Shown here: positions 34,328-43,168 of the stretch, one piece after another | How positions within the stretch are numbered: position 1 is the first letter of the stretch | Layout: each line of letters begins with the position of its first letter | Position numbers and translations under genes: made by a program | DNA from: Actinomadura luteofluorescens | GTDB taxonomy: Bacteria; Actinomycetota; Actinomycetes; Streptosporangiales; Streptosporangiaceae | Reading direction: 5' to 3' | Length of the DNA: 64,000 nucleotides | NCBI RefSeq assembly: GCF_013409365.1 | Contig: NZ_JACCBA010000001.1 | Location: forward strand, 7,874,001-7,938,000 | The notes under the pieces: model-generated | What the model was told of the DNA's origin: nothing | Databases searched by the model: none | Seen by the model: only the letters and a program-made list of their open reading frames with translations

Positions 34328-37267
34328 TCAGCCGGCCCCGGGGGCGTCAGGGTCCTGGCGGCTGAGGGCGTTGACCACGCCGACCCGGGAGTTCACCCCG
34401 AACTTGGCGAAGATGTGCGACAGGTGCGTCTCGACGGTGCGGATGCTGACGAACAGCCGCTCGGCGATCTGCGAGTTCGTGCACCCCTCCACGACCAGCG
34501 ACGCGACCTCGTACTCGCGCTTGGACAGCCCGCCCGGCAGCCCCGTCTCGCGGCCGCCGCCCCGCGCCGGCACCCGCACCCCGATCCGGCGCTGCTCGCG
34601 GACGGCCTGCGCGTGCAGGGAGCGCGCCCCGCAGCCCGCGAAGATCTCGGCGGCGAGCCGCAGCTGCTCGCGGGCGGCGGCGCGCTCGCCGGACCCGGCG
34701 TGCGCCTGCCCGGCCCGCATCCGGGCCCGGCCCGCGTCGATGCGGTGCCCGGCCTCCTCGAACATCTCCGCGGCCGCGAGCGCCTCTCGGGCCGCCGCGG
34801 CGGCGTCGGTGAGCTGCAGGACGTGGGCGCGGGCCAGCTGCGCCAGCCCGTTGTGGGCCTCCAGGCCGGGGATGATGTAGTGCTCGCCGCGCTCCACCCA
34901 CTTCTGGGCGGCCGCGGCGCGGCCCCGTCCCGCCTCGACGCCGGCCATGACCTCGCTCAGCGACAGGTGCGTCCGCTGGTCCAGCGGGCCCTTGACCGTA
35001 GCGTCGACGGCCTCGGCGCCCTCCTCCAGCCGGCCGAGCCCGATCAGCGCCATCGCGCGCGCGTAGCGGGCCATGGAGCCCCACCACTCGCCGACGCCGG
35101 CGCCGCTCTCGATGGCCTCCTCGGCGTGCCGCAGCGCGGACTCCTCGTCCCCGGACCAGCCCGCGACGAGGCTCTGCTGCGTGAGCGCGAACACCAGCTG
35201 CTGCCCCGAGTGCAGGAGCCGCGCCTCCTCCACCGCCTCCTCGGCGACGACCGCGGCCTCCTCCAGCCGGCCGAGCATGCCGTAGGCGCGGGTGAGGCCC
35301 GCCATCAGCGTGGGGACGACGTAGAGCTGCCCGGTGGCGCGGGCGACGTCCACCGCCCGCTCGAACCGGCGGGCCGCGGGGCGGAACCGGCCCATGAACG
35401 TCTCGGCCCAGCACAGCCAGGCGATCGCGTCCATCCACTCGGCGAGGTGCTCGTCGGGAGCGGCGTCCACCAGCCGGTCGGCCGCCGCCAGGTAGCGCAG
35501 GGTGTCCTCGATGCGGCCGGCGGCGAGCGCGGGCATCGGCCGGAACGCGGCGACGGCGAGCTCCAGGCTGGGCTCCCAGTCCTCCGAGCTGTCGGGCATC
35601 AGGTCCAGGACGGCCTGGGCGGCGCGGAAGTCGATCCGCATCATCCGCTCGGCGATCAGCCGCATCCGCAGCGGCACCGCCGCCGGGGACCGGGGGTCGG
35701 GCATCCGGCGCAGCTCGTCCAGCAGCAGGGTGCGGGCCTCGTTCGGGCGGTCGAGCTGGCGTTCCATCAGCGCGGCGAGCCGGGCCGCGCGGGCGCGCTG
35801 CTCGTAGGCGTCCAGCGGCAGCATCTTCAGGACGCTCCGCGCGGTCTCGCGCCCCTCGATGAGGTGGCCGCCGACCGTCTGGACCTGCGCCAGCTCCATC
35901 ATCAGCGCGAGGCGGGAGGGCTGGGCGGGGTCACCGCCCGCCGCGCCGGCGTCGTCGGTCGCGGGCATCAGCCCGAGCGCGACCTTCAGCCAGTGCGCGG
36001 CGGTCGAGGGGGCCTGCGTGGCGAAGGCGCGGGCCGCCTCCACCAGAGTCGCGACGGCGGCGCGGTCGCCGACCCGGGCCGAGCGCTCCAGGTGCCGGGC
36101 GCGGAAGGCGGCGGGCGCGCCGATCTCGGTGAGGTAGGCGGCGATCCGGCCGTGCGCGGCCAGCCGCCAGCCCGCCGCGGCGGACCGGTAGGCGGCGTGC
36201 CGCACGAGCGGGTGCCGGAACCGGAAGCGCTCGGCGCGGGGCCGCACGATGTCGCGGGCGACCAGCTCGTCGAGCGCGGCCAGCGCGACCCGCTCGCTCA
36301 CCTCCGCGGCCACCGCGGCCAGCGGCGGCGCGAACTCGTCGGCCGCGACGGCGGCGCTCTGCGCGATCAGCAGCGCGTCCGGCGACAGCCCGCTCAGCTC
36401 CAGTTGCAGCGCCGCCCGCACGGCGGGCGGCAGCTCGCCCTCGGCGTAGCCGGCGGCGAGGGGCTCGCGGGTGCGGGCGAGGGCCTCCAGGTAGAAGGGG
36501 TTGCCGCCGCTGGCCCGGTACAGCTCGCTGCAGCGCGCCCCGCTGACGCCGGGGCCGAGCATCTCGGCGACCTCGGCCTGGGTGAGCGGCTTGACGGTGA
36601 GCCGGTGCCCGCCCTCGTCCCGCAGCGACGCCTGGACCAGCGCGGCGAGGCGCGCCGACGCCTGCGCGGGACGGTAGGCGACGGCGATCAGCACCCGGGC
36701 GCGCGGCGGGTGCCGCACGAGATGGTCCAGCAGCTCGATCGTGGCGTTGTCGGCCCAGTGCACGTCGTCGAGGATCAGGACCAGCCCGGACGGGGCGGCC
36801 ACCTCCTCCAGCAGCCGCCGCACCGCGCGGTACAGCTGGTACCGGGCCACCGGGGTGGCCACGGGCGCGCTGCCGGGCGGGCCGGCGTCCTCCCCGTCGC
36901 TGAGGGAGGCGGCGAGCGCCGGGAACACCGGGCCGAGCAGCCGGACGGTGCCGCGGCCGAGGTCGCCCGCGTGGTCCTCCAGGTGGTCGTCGAGGGCGTC
37001 GACGACGGCGCCGAACGGCATCTCCTGCTCGAACTCCGAGGCCCGGCCGGCCAGGGTGGCGAGCTTGCGGGCTTCGGCGGCGTTCGACAGCTCGGTCAGC
37101 AGCCGCGTCTTGCCCGCCCCCGGCTCGCCCACGAGGGCCAGGAAGCGGAACGCGTCGGCCGCCGTGGCGTCCAGGGACTCCTCGAAGACACGGAGGACGT
37201 CCCTGCGCCCGACCAGCGGGACGCCGCTCGGCGCCGCTCCGTTGTCGTGGCCGGTACGACCCTCCAT
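34328..37267 (-). CDS. Large LuxR-family (LAL) ATPase transcriptional regulator
   Basis: 979 residues. AAA-type ATPase at the N-terminus: PLVGRRDVLRVFEES, Walker A LVGEPGAGKTRLLTEL (residues ~45-60) and Walker B VLILDDVHWAD (~165). A long helical TPR-like middle follows, and a C-terminal LuxR helix-turn-helix reads LSKREYEVASLVVEGCTNSQIAERLFVSIRTVETHLSHIFAKFGVNSR. LAL regulators activate transcription of pathway or uptake genes in an ATP-dependent way. ATG 37267 is used; GTG 37273 lies two codons upstream. The nearby rhamnose genes or the GMC pair could be targets, but nothing proves it. Confidence 0.9.
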   Translation of the reverse strand: MEGRTGHDNGAAPSGVPLVGRRDVLRVFEESLDATAADAFRFLALVGEPGAGKTRLLTELSNAAEARKLATLAGRASEFEQEMPFGAVVDALDDHLEDHAGDLGRGTVRLLGPVFPALAASLSDGEDAGPPGSAPVATPVARYQLYRAVRRLLEEVAAPSGLVLILDDVHWADNATIELLDHLVRHPPRARVLIAVAYRPAQASARLAALVQASLRDEGGHRLTVKPLTQAEVAEMLGPGVSGARCSELYRASGGNPFYLEALARTREPLAAGYAEGELPPAVRAALQLELSGLSPDALLIAQSAAVAADEFAPPLAAVAAEVSERVALAALDELVARDIVRPRAERFRFRHPLVRHAAYRSAAAGWRLAAHGRIAAYLTEIGAPAAFRARHLERSARVGDRAAVATLVEAARAFATQAPSTAAHWLKVALGLMPATDDAGAAGGDPAQPSRLALMMELAQVQTVGGHLIEGRETARSVLKMLPLDAYEQRARAARLAALMERQLDRPNEARTLLLDELRRMPDPRSPAAVPLRMRLIAERMMRIDFRAAQAVLDLMPDSSEDWEPSLELAVAAFRPMPALAAGRIEDTLRYLAAADRLVDAAPDEHLAEWMDAIAWLCWAETFMGRFRPAARRFERAVDVARATGQLYVVPTLMAGLTRAYGMLGRLEEAAVVAEEAVEEARLLHSGQQLVFALTQQSLVAGWSGDEESALRHAEEAIESGAGVGEWWGSMARYARAMALIGLGRLEEGAEAVDATVKGPLDQRTHLSLSEVMAGVEAGRGRAAAAQKWVERGEHYIIPGLEAHNGLAQLARAHVLQLTDAAAAAREALAAAEMFEEAGHRIDAGRARMRAGQAHAGSGERAAAREQLRLAAEIFAGCGARSLHAQAVREQRRIGVRVPARGGGRETGLPGGLSKREYEVASLVVEGCTNSQIAERLFVSIRTVETHLSHIFAKFGVNSRVGVVNALSRQDPDAPGAG

Positions 37268-37340
37268 GTCCACACCCCAACAGCGACAGGCGGTCGAAAC
37301 GCCGTGATCATGCTTCTCGTTGTGGTCCCTGAGCGGGGTT

Positions 37341-37444
37341 CACCTTATCGGGTAGAACGTCAATAAGGTGGGGCAACCCGCCCATCCCCGAGTGCCAACG
37401 CCGCGGGGGGACCCTGCGTGACCGTGTTGTTCATAGCTATGAAC
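37341..37444. promoter_or_regulatory. Two inverted repeats upstream of the LuxR-family gene
   Basis: In the 254-base gap, CACCTTAT (37341-37348) and ATAAGGTG (37363-37370) form an 8-base inverted repeat with a 14-base spacer. GTTCATAGCTATGAAC (37429-37444) is a perfect 16-base palindrome, strikingly A/T-rich here. Both sit between the rhaB stop and the LuxR gene start, on the promoter side of the latter, and look like regulator sites. Confidence 0.55.
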
Positions 37445-37521
37445 GGCTCTTTGCGGCCGCATGTCAACCTCGGGAGGGTAAACCGTCCCGCAGCCGTGAC
37501 ATCCGGACCGGGGACCGGGGG

Positions 37522-38955
37522 TCAGCCGTCCAGCCCGATCCGCCGGGCGGCCTCGCTCCAGCGTTCCTCGTCGCCGGACGGCTCGTACCGGCGCAGGTCC
37601 TGGGTGGCGGCGACCAGGGCGCGGGACTCGGCGAGGTCCGCGACGGCGCCCTGCGCGCGGGCCTGCGCCAGCACGTTGCCGAGGGCCGTCGCCTCGACGG
37701 GCCCGGCCACCACCGGCAGCCCGCTGGCGTCGGCGGTCAGCCGGCACAGCAGGTCGTTGCGGCTGCCGCCGCCCACCAGGTGGACGACGTCGATCTCCCG
37801 CCCCGACAGCCGCGCCGCCTGGCGGAGCGTGGCGCGGTGCGCCAGGGCGAGGCTGTCGAGGATGCAGCGCACGGTCTCGGCGGGCGAGGACGGCTCGGGC
37901 AGGCCGCGGCGGCGGCAGTGCGCGGCGATGCGGGCCGGCATGTCGCCCGGCGGCAGGAACTCGGGGTCGTCGGGGTCGATGAGGCAGCGCAGGCCGGGCA
38001 CGTCCCCGGCCGCGGCGAGCAGGGCCGGCAGGTCCGCGTCGCCCCAGGTCCGCATGGACTCCTGGAGGAGCCACAGGCCCATCACGTTGCGCAGGTAGCG
38101 GACGGTCCCGTCGACGCCGCCCTCGTTGGTGAAGTTGGCCTTGCGGCTCTCCTCGGTCAGCACGGGGGCGTCCAGCTCCACGCCGACCAGCGACCAGGTG
38201 CCGCACGAGATGTAGGCGAAGCGGTCCGCGGCGGCGGGGACGGCGGCGACGGCGGACGCCGTGTCGTGCGAGCCGACGGCCGTGACGCGCAGGGCGCCGT
38301 GGCCGGTCTCGGCCGCCACGTCCGCGCGGAGCGTCCCGATGTCCGCGCCGGGGTCGTGCAGCGGCGGGAAGATCCCCGCGGGAAGGCCCAGCCGGTCGAC
38401 GAGGTCCGCCGACCAGGTGCCGCCGCGGACGTCCAGCAGCCCGGTGGTGGAGGCGTTCGTGCGCTCGGCGCCGATCTCCCCGGTGAGCCAGTAGGCCAGC
38501 AGGTCGGGGATCAGCAGCAGCGTCGCGGCCCGGGAGAGGTCGTCGGCCGCGAGCTGGTAGATCGTGTTGAACGGGAGGAACTGCAGCCCCGAGGCCTGGT
38601 AGAGGAGGTCCTCGCCCAGTTCGGCGCGGACCCGCTCCATCACCCCGTCGGTGCGGGCGTCGCGGTAGTGCACGGGGTTGCCGAGCAGGGCGCCGCCGGC
38701 GTCCAGCAGCCCGTAGTCGACGGCCCAGGAGTCGATGCCGACCGAGGCCAGGCCGCGCGGGGCGGAGCGCAGCCCGTCCAGGACGTTGCCGTAGAGGCCG
38801 AGGATGTCCCAGTGCAGGGTGCCGTTGACCCGGACGGGGCGGTTCGGGAAGCGGCGGATCTCCTCCAGGGCGAGGGTGCCGGGCCCGACGCGCCCGGCCA
38901 TCACCCGCCCGCTGGACGCCCCGAGATCGACGGCCGCGAACATCGCTTCGCTCAT
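37522..38955 (-). CDS. rhaB: Rhamnulokinase RhaB
   Basis: 477 residues, an FGGY-family sugar kinase. FAAVDLGASSGRVMAGR is the first phosphate loop; NGTLHWDILGLY and GIDSWAVDYGLLD, then SGLQFLPFNTIYQLAAD, are characteristic of rhamnulokinase. GSHDTASAVAAVP and YISCGTWSLVG give the second ATP site. It phosphorylates L-rhamnulose to rhamnulose-1-phosphate. ATG 38955 overlaps the lutC stop (ATGA), making it the last gene of the LacI-lutABC-rhaB operon, while the isomerase and aldolase are in the divergent operon. Confidence 0.93.
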   Translation of the reverse strand: MSEAMFAAVDLGASSGRVMAGRVGPGTLALEEIRRFPNRPVRVNGTLHWDILGLYGNVLDGLRSAPRGLASVGIDSWAVDYGLLDAGGALLGNPVHYRDARTDGVMERVRAELGEDLLYQASGLQFLPFNTIYQLAADDLSRAATLLLIPDLLAYWLTGEIGAERTNASTTGLLDVRGGTWSADLVDRLGLPAGIFPPLHDPGADIGTLRADVAAETGHGALRVTAVGSHDTASAVAAVPAAADRFAYISCGTWSLVGVELDAPVLTEESRKANFTNEGGVDGTVRYLRNVMGLWLLQESMRTWGDADLPALLAAAGDVPGLRCLIDPDDPEFLPPGDMPARIAAHCRRRGLPEPSSPAETVRCILDSLALAHRATLRQAARLSGREIDVVHLVGGGSRNDLLCRLTADASGLPVVAGPVEATALGNVLAQARAQGAVADLAESRALVAATQDLRRYEPSGDEERWSEAARRIGLDG

Positions 38956-39572
38956 TGGACGACCACAACCTCCAAAGTCCGCGGCCCGTGCACGCCCTCC
39001 ACCCGGGACAGTTCGATGTCGCTCGTCGCGGACGGGCCCGACACGAACGTCAGCGGCCGCCGCGGATCGAGGCGTTCGAGCGCCTCCGGCACGTCGGCGG
39101 CGACCTGGTCCGCGAGGACGACGATCAGGTGGTAGTCGGGCACGAGCGACAGGGCGCGCGGCCCCTGCCCGGCGCCGTGGTCCAGCACGATCGTGCCCGT
39201 CTCGGCGACCGCGGCCGCGCAGCCGGTGACCGCGCCGGCCAGGCCGTCGAGCGAGGCGGCCGACGGGTCGCGCACGAGCGCGGCGCCGGTCGAGGACGTC
39301 CACTCCTCCGGCAGGCCGGACGGGACGCCGTAGGCGCCGGGGCGGGCCGCGAGCCGCTCGGCGACGGCCGAGGCGACCTCGGACGCGGCGACGCGCAGGA
39401 CGGTCGCGCGGTAGTCGGCGACCCGTTCGGCGAACAGGTCGAGGATCGCGTCGTCATGGTGGCGGCGCAGGTAGCCGCGGTCGATCCGGTCGTAGGAGGC
39501 CGCGACCTCGGCGGCGGGGCGGGCGGGCGCCGCCCGCTCGATCCGGCGCAGGATCTCCTCGCGCGCGTTCAC
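38952..39572 (-). CDS. lutC: L-lactate utilisation protein LutC
   Basis: 206 residues of the LUD domain family. [13 protein letters not shown] at the start, [16 protein letters not shown], then [38 protein letters not shown] and [30 protein letters not shown] are the hallmark LutC/YkgG segments. With LutA and LutB it forms the iron-sulphur L-lactate oxidising complex (lactate to pyruvate). GTG 39572 overlaps the lutB stop (GTGA). Confidence 0.92.
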   Translation of the reverse strand: MNAREEILRRIERAAPARPAAEVAASYDRIDRGYLRRHHDDAILDLFAERVADYRATVLRVAASEVASAVAERLAARPGAYGVPSGLPEEWTSSTGAALVRDPSAASLDGLAGAVTGCAAAVAETGTIVLDHGAGQGPRALSLVPDYHLIVVLADQVAADVPEALERLDPRRPLTFVSGPSATSDIELSRVEGVHGPRTLEVVVVQ

Positions 39573-41077
39573 CGTTCCCCCTCCTCGCGCCCGCCGCCGG
39601 TCCGGGCCCACCAGGCGCGGAACGACTCGGGCGGCGGCGCGGGCGCGTCCCGCGTCTCGGTCCAGGCGCCCAGCGGCCCGGGCAGCCGCCGGATCCGGCC
39701 GCCGCGCGCCACGGCGCGGCGGCTCGCGGACGCGGCGCGCTGCGCGAGCCCGAGCCGGGTGGGGGAGCGCAGCGTCCACCCGGCCGCCGCCATCGCCACC
39801 CGCTCCAGCGGATGCCGGGGCCCCTTCTCCACGGCGCGGGCCCGCAGGTGCACGAGCACCTCCGGGATGTCGATGGCGACCGGGCACGCCTCGAAGCAGG
39901 CCCCGCACAGCGTCGACGCGTACGGCAGCGACGCGTCCACCGCCGACCCGATGCCCCTGATCTGCGGGGACAGGATCGCGCCGATCGGGCCGGGGTAGGG
40001 CGAGCCGTAGGCGTGGCCGCCCGCGCGCTGGTAGACCGGGCACACGTTCAGGCACGCCGAGCAGCGGATGCAGCGCAGCGCCTGCCGGCCCACCTCGTCG
40101 GCCAGGGTGGCGGTGCGGCCGTTGTCCAGCAGGACGAGGTGGAAGTCGCGCGGGCCGTCGCCGGGGGACACGCCCGTCCACGTCGAGGTGTAGGGGTTCA
40201 TCCGCTCGGCGGTGGACGAGCGGGGCAGCAGCTGCAGGAACACCTCCAGGTCCCGCCAGCTCGGCACGATCTTCTCCACGCCCATCACCGAGATGAGCGT
40301 CTCGGGGAGCGTCAGGCACATCCGGCCGTTGCCCTCCGACTCCAGCACGACCAGCGTGCCGGTGTCGGCGACGGCGAAGTTCACGCCCGACACCCCGACC
40401 TTGGCCGACAGGAACTTGGCGCGCAGGTGCCGCCGGGCCGCCTCGGCCAGCTCGGCGGGCTCGTCGGTCAGCCCCTCCGGCGCGTCCTCCATCGCGCGCA
40501 GGAAGATGTCGCGGATGTCGGAGCGGTTGCGGTGGATCGCCGGGACGAGGATGTGCGACGGCCGGTCGTCCCCGAGCTGGACGATCAGCTCCGCCAGGTC
40601 GGTCTCGTAGGCGGTGATCCCCTCCTCGGCGAGGAACTCGTTGAGGCCGATCTCCTGCGTCGCCATCGACTTGACCTTGACGACCTCGGTCTCGCCGGTG
40701 GCCTTCACCAGGTCGGCGACGATCCGGTTCGCCTCGGCCGCGTCGCGGGCCCAGTGCACCGTCCCGCCGGCCTCGGCGACCTTCTCCTCCAGCAGCCGCA
40801 GGTAGTGGCCGAGGTTCGCCAGGACATGGTCCTTGATCTGCTTGCCCGCCTCGCGGAGCGCGGGCCAGTCGTCCAGCTCGGCCACCGCGGCGGCGCGGCG
40901 CCCCCGGATCGTGGTGGTGGCGTGCGCGAGGTTCCCGCGCAGCCGCGGGTCCGCCACCGCACGCCGCGCCGCGTCCGGAAACGACGGCATCCCGACATAG
41001 GTCGGCATCGCCTGAGCGGAGCGAACCGGGGGGTGTGGGGGGTCGTCCCCCCACGGGGTACGCGCCTGCGGGGTCAT
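39569..41077 (-). CDS. lutB: L-lactate utilisation iron-sulphur protein LutB
   Basis: 502 residues. The N-terminal LUD half includes [17 protein letters not shown] and [26 protein letters not shown] ferredoxin-like half carries two clusters: [15 protein letters not shown] and [16 protein letters not shown]. Together with LutA (Cys-rich) and LutC it oxidises L-lactate at the membrane or in the cytosol. The first ~25 residues ([13 protein letters not shown]) look unusual for LutB, but ATG 41077 overlaps the lutA stop (ATGA) and is kept; a Met at residue 24 is an alternative start. Confidence 0.93.
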   Translation of the reverse strand: MTPQARTPWGDDPPHPPVRSAQAMPTYVGMPSFPDAARRAVADPRLRGNLAHATTTIRGRRAAAVAELDDWPALREAGKQIKDHVLANLGHYLRLLEEKVAEAGGTVHWARDAAEANRIVADLVKATGETEVVKVKSMATQEIGLNEFLAEEGITAYETDLAELIVQLGDDRPSHILVPAIHRNRSDIRDIFLRAMEDAPEGLTDEPAELAEAARRHLRAKFLSAKVGVSGVNFAVADTGTLVVLESEGNGRMCLTLPETLISVMGVEKIVPSWRDLEVFLQLLPRSSTAERMNPYTSTWTGVSPGDGPRDFHLVLLDNGRTATLADEVGRQALRCIRCSACLNVCPVYQRAGGHAYGSPYPGPIGAILSPQIRGIGSAVDASLPYASTLCGACFEACPVAIDIPEVLVHLRARAVEKGPRHPLERVAMAAAGWTLRSPTRLGLAQRAASASRRAVARGGRIRRLPGPLGAWTETRDAPAPPPESFRAWWARTGGGREEGER

Positions 41078-41787
41078 GCGGGCTCCTCCTCCGTCGAGGC
41101 GAGGATCTCGGCCAGGTGGACGGTCCGCACTCCGGCGCGGGTGCGGGTGAGGGCGCCGCCGATGTGCATCAGGCAGGAGTTGTCCGCCGCGCACAGCGTC
41201 TCGGCCCCGGTCGCCCGGACGGCGGTGACCTTGTCCGCGCACATCGCGGCCGACACCTCGGCGTTCTTCAGCGCGAACGTCCCGCCGAACCCGCAGCACT
41301 CGGCGGCGTCCGGAAGCTCGACCAGGTCGATGCCGCGGACCTCGCGCAGCAGCCGCAGCGGGCGGTCGCCGACGTGCAGCATCCGCAGCGAGTGGCAGGT
41401 GGGGTGGTAGGTGACGCGGTGCGGGTAGTACGCGCCGACGTCGGTGACGCCGAGGACGTCCACGAGGAACTCCGTCAGCTCGTACACGCGGGAGGCGACC
41501 CCGGCGGTGCGCGGCGCGAGCCGGGGGTGCCAGTCGCGGATCATCGCCCCGCAGGAGGCGGACGGCGTCACGACGGCGTCGTAGGGCTCGAACGTCTCCG
41601 CGAACCCCTTGACGAGGGGGAGCGCCTGCCGCCGGTAGCCGGTGTTGAGGTGCATCTGCCCGCAGCAGGTCTGCGACTCGGGGAACTCGACGTCGTGGCC
41701 GAGGCGCCTCAGCAGCCGCACCACCGCCTGGCCCGTCCCCGGGAACATCGTGTCGTTGACGCAGGTGAGGAACAGCGCGACTCTCAC
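41074..41787 (-). CDS. lutA: L-lactate utilisation protein LutA (CCG-domain protein)
   Basis: 237 residues with two CCG domains, the cysteine-rich modules shared with heterodisulphide reductase and Glp[19 protein letters not shown] and [18 protein letters not shown], with partner cysteines in LTCVND, SASCGAM, PTCHSL and [10 protein letters not shown]. These coordinate iron-sulphur clusters in the LutABC complex. GTG 41787 has GGAGG upstream and overlaps the LacI stop (GTGA). Confidence 0.92.
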   Translation of the reverse strand: MRVALFLTCVNDTMFPGTGQAVVRLLRRLGHDVEFPESQTCCGQMHLNTGYRRQALPLVKGFAETFEPYDAVVTPSASCGAMIRDWHPRLAPRTAGVASRVYELTEFLVDVLGVTDVGAYYPHRVTYHPTCHSLRMLHVGDRPLRLLREVRGIDLVELPDAAECCGFGGTFALKNAEVSAAMCADKVTAVRATGAETLCAADNSCLMHIGGALTRTRAGVRTVHLAEILASTEEEPA

Positions 41788-42866
41788 AGTGCCTGCCTCC
41801 CGAGGGCGGGGCCGCCCAGGGCGGAGCGGCTGGACTCGCGGACGACCAGCTCGGGCTGGAACATCACCTGCTGGTGGGCGTGCCCGCCCGTCTCGTCGCA
41901 CTCCTCCAGCAGCAGCTCGGTCGCGATCCGGCCGAGCTGGTAGGTGGGCTGCCGCACCGAGCTGAGCGGGACGGCGGCCGCGGCGGAGAACTCGATGTCG
42001 TCGTACCCGATCAGCGCGACGTCATCCGGCACCTTGATCCCGGCCTGGAGCAGGACGCGCAGCACGCCGAGCGCGAGCAGGTCGTTCGCGCAGAAGATGG
42101 CGTCGGGCAGCGGAGCGCCCGCCTCCAGCAGCCGCCGCGCCGCCTCCTGCCCGGACCGCGCGTTCATCGCCCCGACGGCGACCTCGCGCATCGCGTCCCG
42201 GCCGAGCCCGGCGGCGCGCAGCGCCCGCAGCGCGCCCTTGCGCCGGTCGACGCACTGGCGCAGCACGGCCGGCCCGGTGACCAGCGCGAGCGTCCGGGCG
42301 CCCGCGTCCAGCAGCTCGCGGGCCGCGAGCTCGCCGCCCGCGACGTCGTCCACGGCGACCGAGCACTGGTTGGCGCGCGGCGTCGGGTGGTCGAGCAGCA
42401 CCACGGGGACGCCCCGCTCGCGCAGCCGGTCGGCGGCCTCGCCGTCGTCGCCGACCGGGGTCAGCAGGACCCCCCGGACGCGCTGCTCGGCGAACACCCG
42501 CAGGTTGCGCAGCTCCCGCTCGTCCGACTCGCCCGAGGACGAGAGGATCACCGCGTAGCCGCGCTCGCTGGCGATGTCCTCCACGCCGCGCGCCACGTCG
42601 GTGAAGAACGGGTTGGCGAGGTCGAGGACCATCAGCCCGATCGTGCTGCTGTGCCCGGCGCGCAGCGTGGACGCCGAGCCGTTGCGGACGAAGCCGAGGT
42701 CGCGGATGGCCTGCTCGACGCGGGTGCGGGTGGCCTCGGCGACGCGCTCGGGCCGGTTGAGCACGTTGGACACGGTGCCCGGCGAGACGCCGGCGTGCGC
42801 CGCGACCTGCTTGATGCCGACCGTCCGGCCCGGCGGCGCGGAGCGGCCGGTGTCGTCTGCGCCCAA
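41784..42866 (-). CDS. LacI-family regulator of the rhamnose/lactate locus
   Basis: 360 residues. Helix-turn-helix [39 protein letters not shown], then a periplasmic-binding-protein-like sugar sensor ([80 protein letters not shown]). First gene of the lutABC-rhaB operon and divergent from the rhamnose ABC operon. It most likely represses both, with rhamnose or a pathway intermediate as inducer. Start is TTG 42866, about 18 residues ahead of the helix-turn-helix; no better start is seen. Confidence 0.9.
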   Translation of the reverse strand: MGADDTGRSAPPGRTVGIKQVAAHAGVSPGTVSNVLNRPERVAEATRTRVEQAIRDLGFVRNGSASTLRAGHSSTIGLMVLDLANPFFTDVARGVEDIASERGYAVILSSSGESDERELRNLRVFAEQRVRGVLLTPVGDDGEAADRLRERGVPVVLLDHPTPRANQCSVAVDDVAGGELAARELLDAGARTLALVTGPAVLRQCVDRRKGALRALRAAGLGRDAMREVAVGAMNARSGQEAARRLLEAGAPLPDAIFCANDLLALGVLRVLLQAGIKVPDDVALIGYDDIEFSAAAAVPLSSVRQPTYQLGRIATELLLEECDETGGHAHQQVMFQPELVVRESSRSALGGPALGRQAL

Positions 42867-42966
42867 TCTGTGTGCCCCCGAGTCCGTCCGCTGGTGTGTC
42901 GCCGCTCACTTTGGGTCATCTGATTAAAACGTGTCAACCCGCTGCCGGGGTCCAGTGGGCGCGAAA

Positions 42967-42994
42967 CCCGCGCGGCCGGTCCCGGCCGCGCGGG
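42967..42994. promoter_or_regulatory. Insulator-like 13-base hairpin between divergent promoters
   Basis: CCCGCGCGGCCGG (42967-42979) and CCGGCCGCGCGGG (42982-42994) are perfect complements with two bases between, flanked by GAAA on one side and ATTTC on the other. It could stop stray transcription passing between the two divergent promoters. Confidence 0.5.
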
Positions 42995-43069
42995 ATTTCC
43001 GAACGCCACCGGCCCTTGCGAGGACGGGCTTTCCGCAGCCCCGGACGGGGACGACGGAAAGTTCCCCTC

Positions 43070-43099
43070 TTGACGGGTGCTCCGGGTCACATCTAGCGT
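43070..43099 (+). promoter_or_regulatory. Promoter of the rhamnose ABC/catabolic operon
   Basis: TTGACG (43070-43075), 18-base spacer, TAGCGT (43094-43099); expected transcription start near 43106. Fits the TTGAC/TAnnnT form of actinomycete housekeeping promoters. Confidence 0.6.
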
Positions 43100-43117
43100 C
43101 CTCCGCAACATCTAGTT

Positions 43118-43127
43118 AAAACGTTTT
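43118..43127. promoter_or_regulatory. LacI-type operator downstream of the rhamnose promoter
   Basis: AAAACGTTTT is a perfect palindrome with the central CG typical of LacI-family sites, inside TTAAAACGTTTTTC, a dozen bases after the expected transcription start. The core recurs at 42924-42932 beside the LacI promoter. Confidence 0.65.
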
Positions 43128-43168
43128 TCATCCGTACGTCACAGACGACCCCCGCGAGGAGGGCCGCG

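Larger units (their letters stand above)
42867..43168. promoter_or_regulatory. Divergent control region of the rhamnose regulon
   Basis: 302 bases. Leftward: TTGACA (42937-42932) as -35 for the LacI operon, overlapped by TTAAAACGT (42924-42932). Rightward: a promoter at 43070-43099 and an operator at 43118-43127 containing the same TTAAAACGT core. Between them lie a 13-base hairpin (42967-42994) and the inverted repeat CTTTCCG (43029-43035)/CGGAAAG (43055-43061), which ends nine bases before the rightward -35 and could bind an activator. Confidence 0.6.

Noticed and set aside
42924..43127. CRISPR-like or phage attachment interpretation of the repeated TTAAAACGT
   Set aside because: Only two or three copies at promoters, with LacI-type symmetry; operators explain them.
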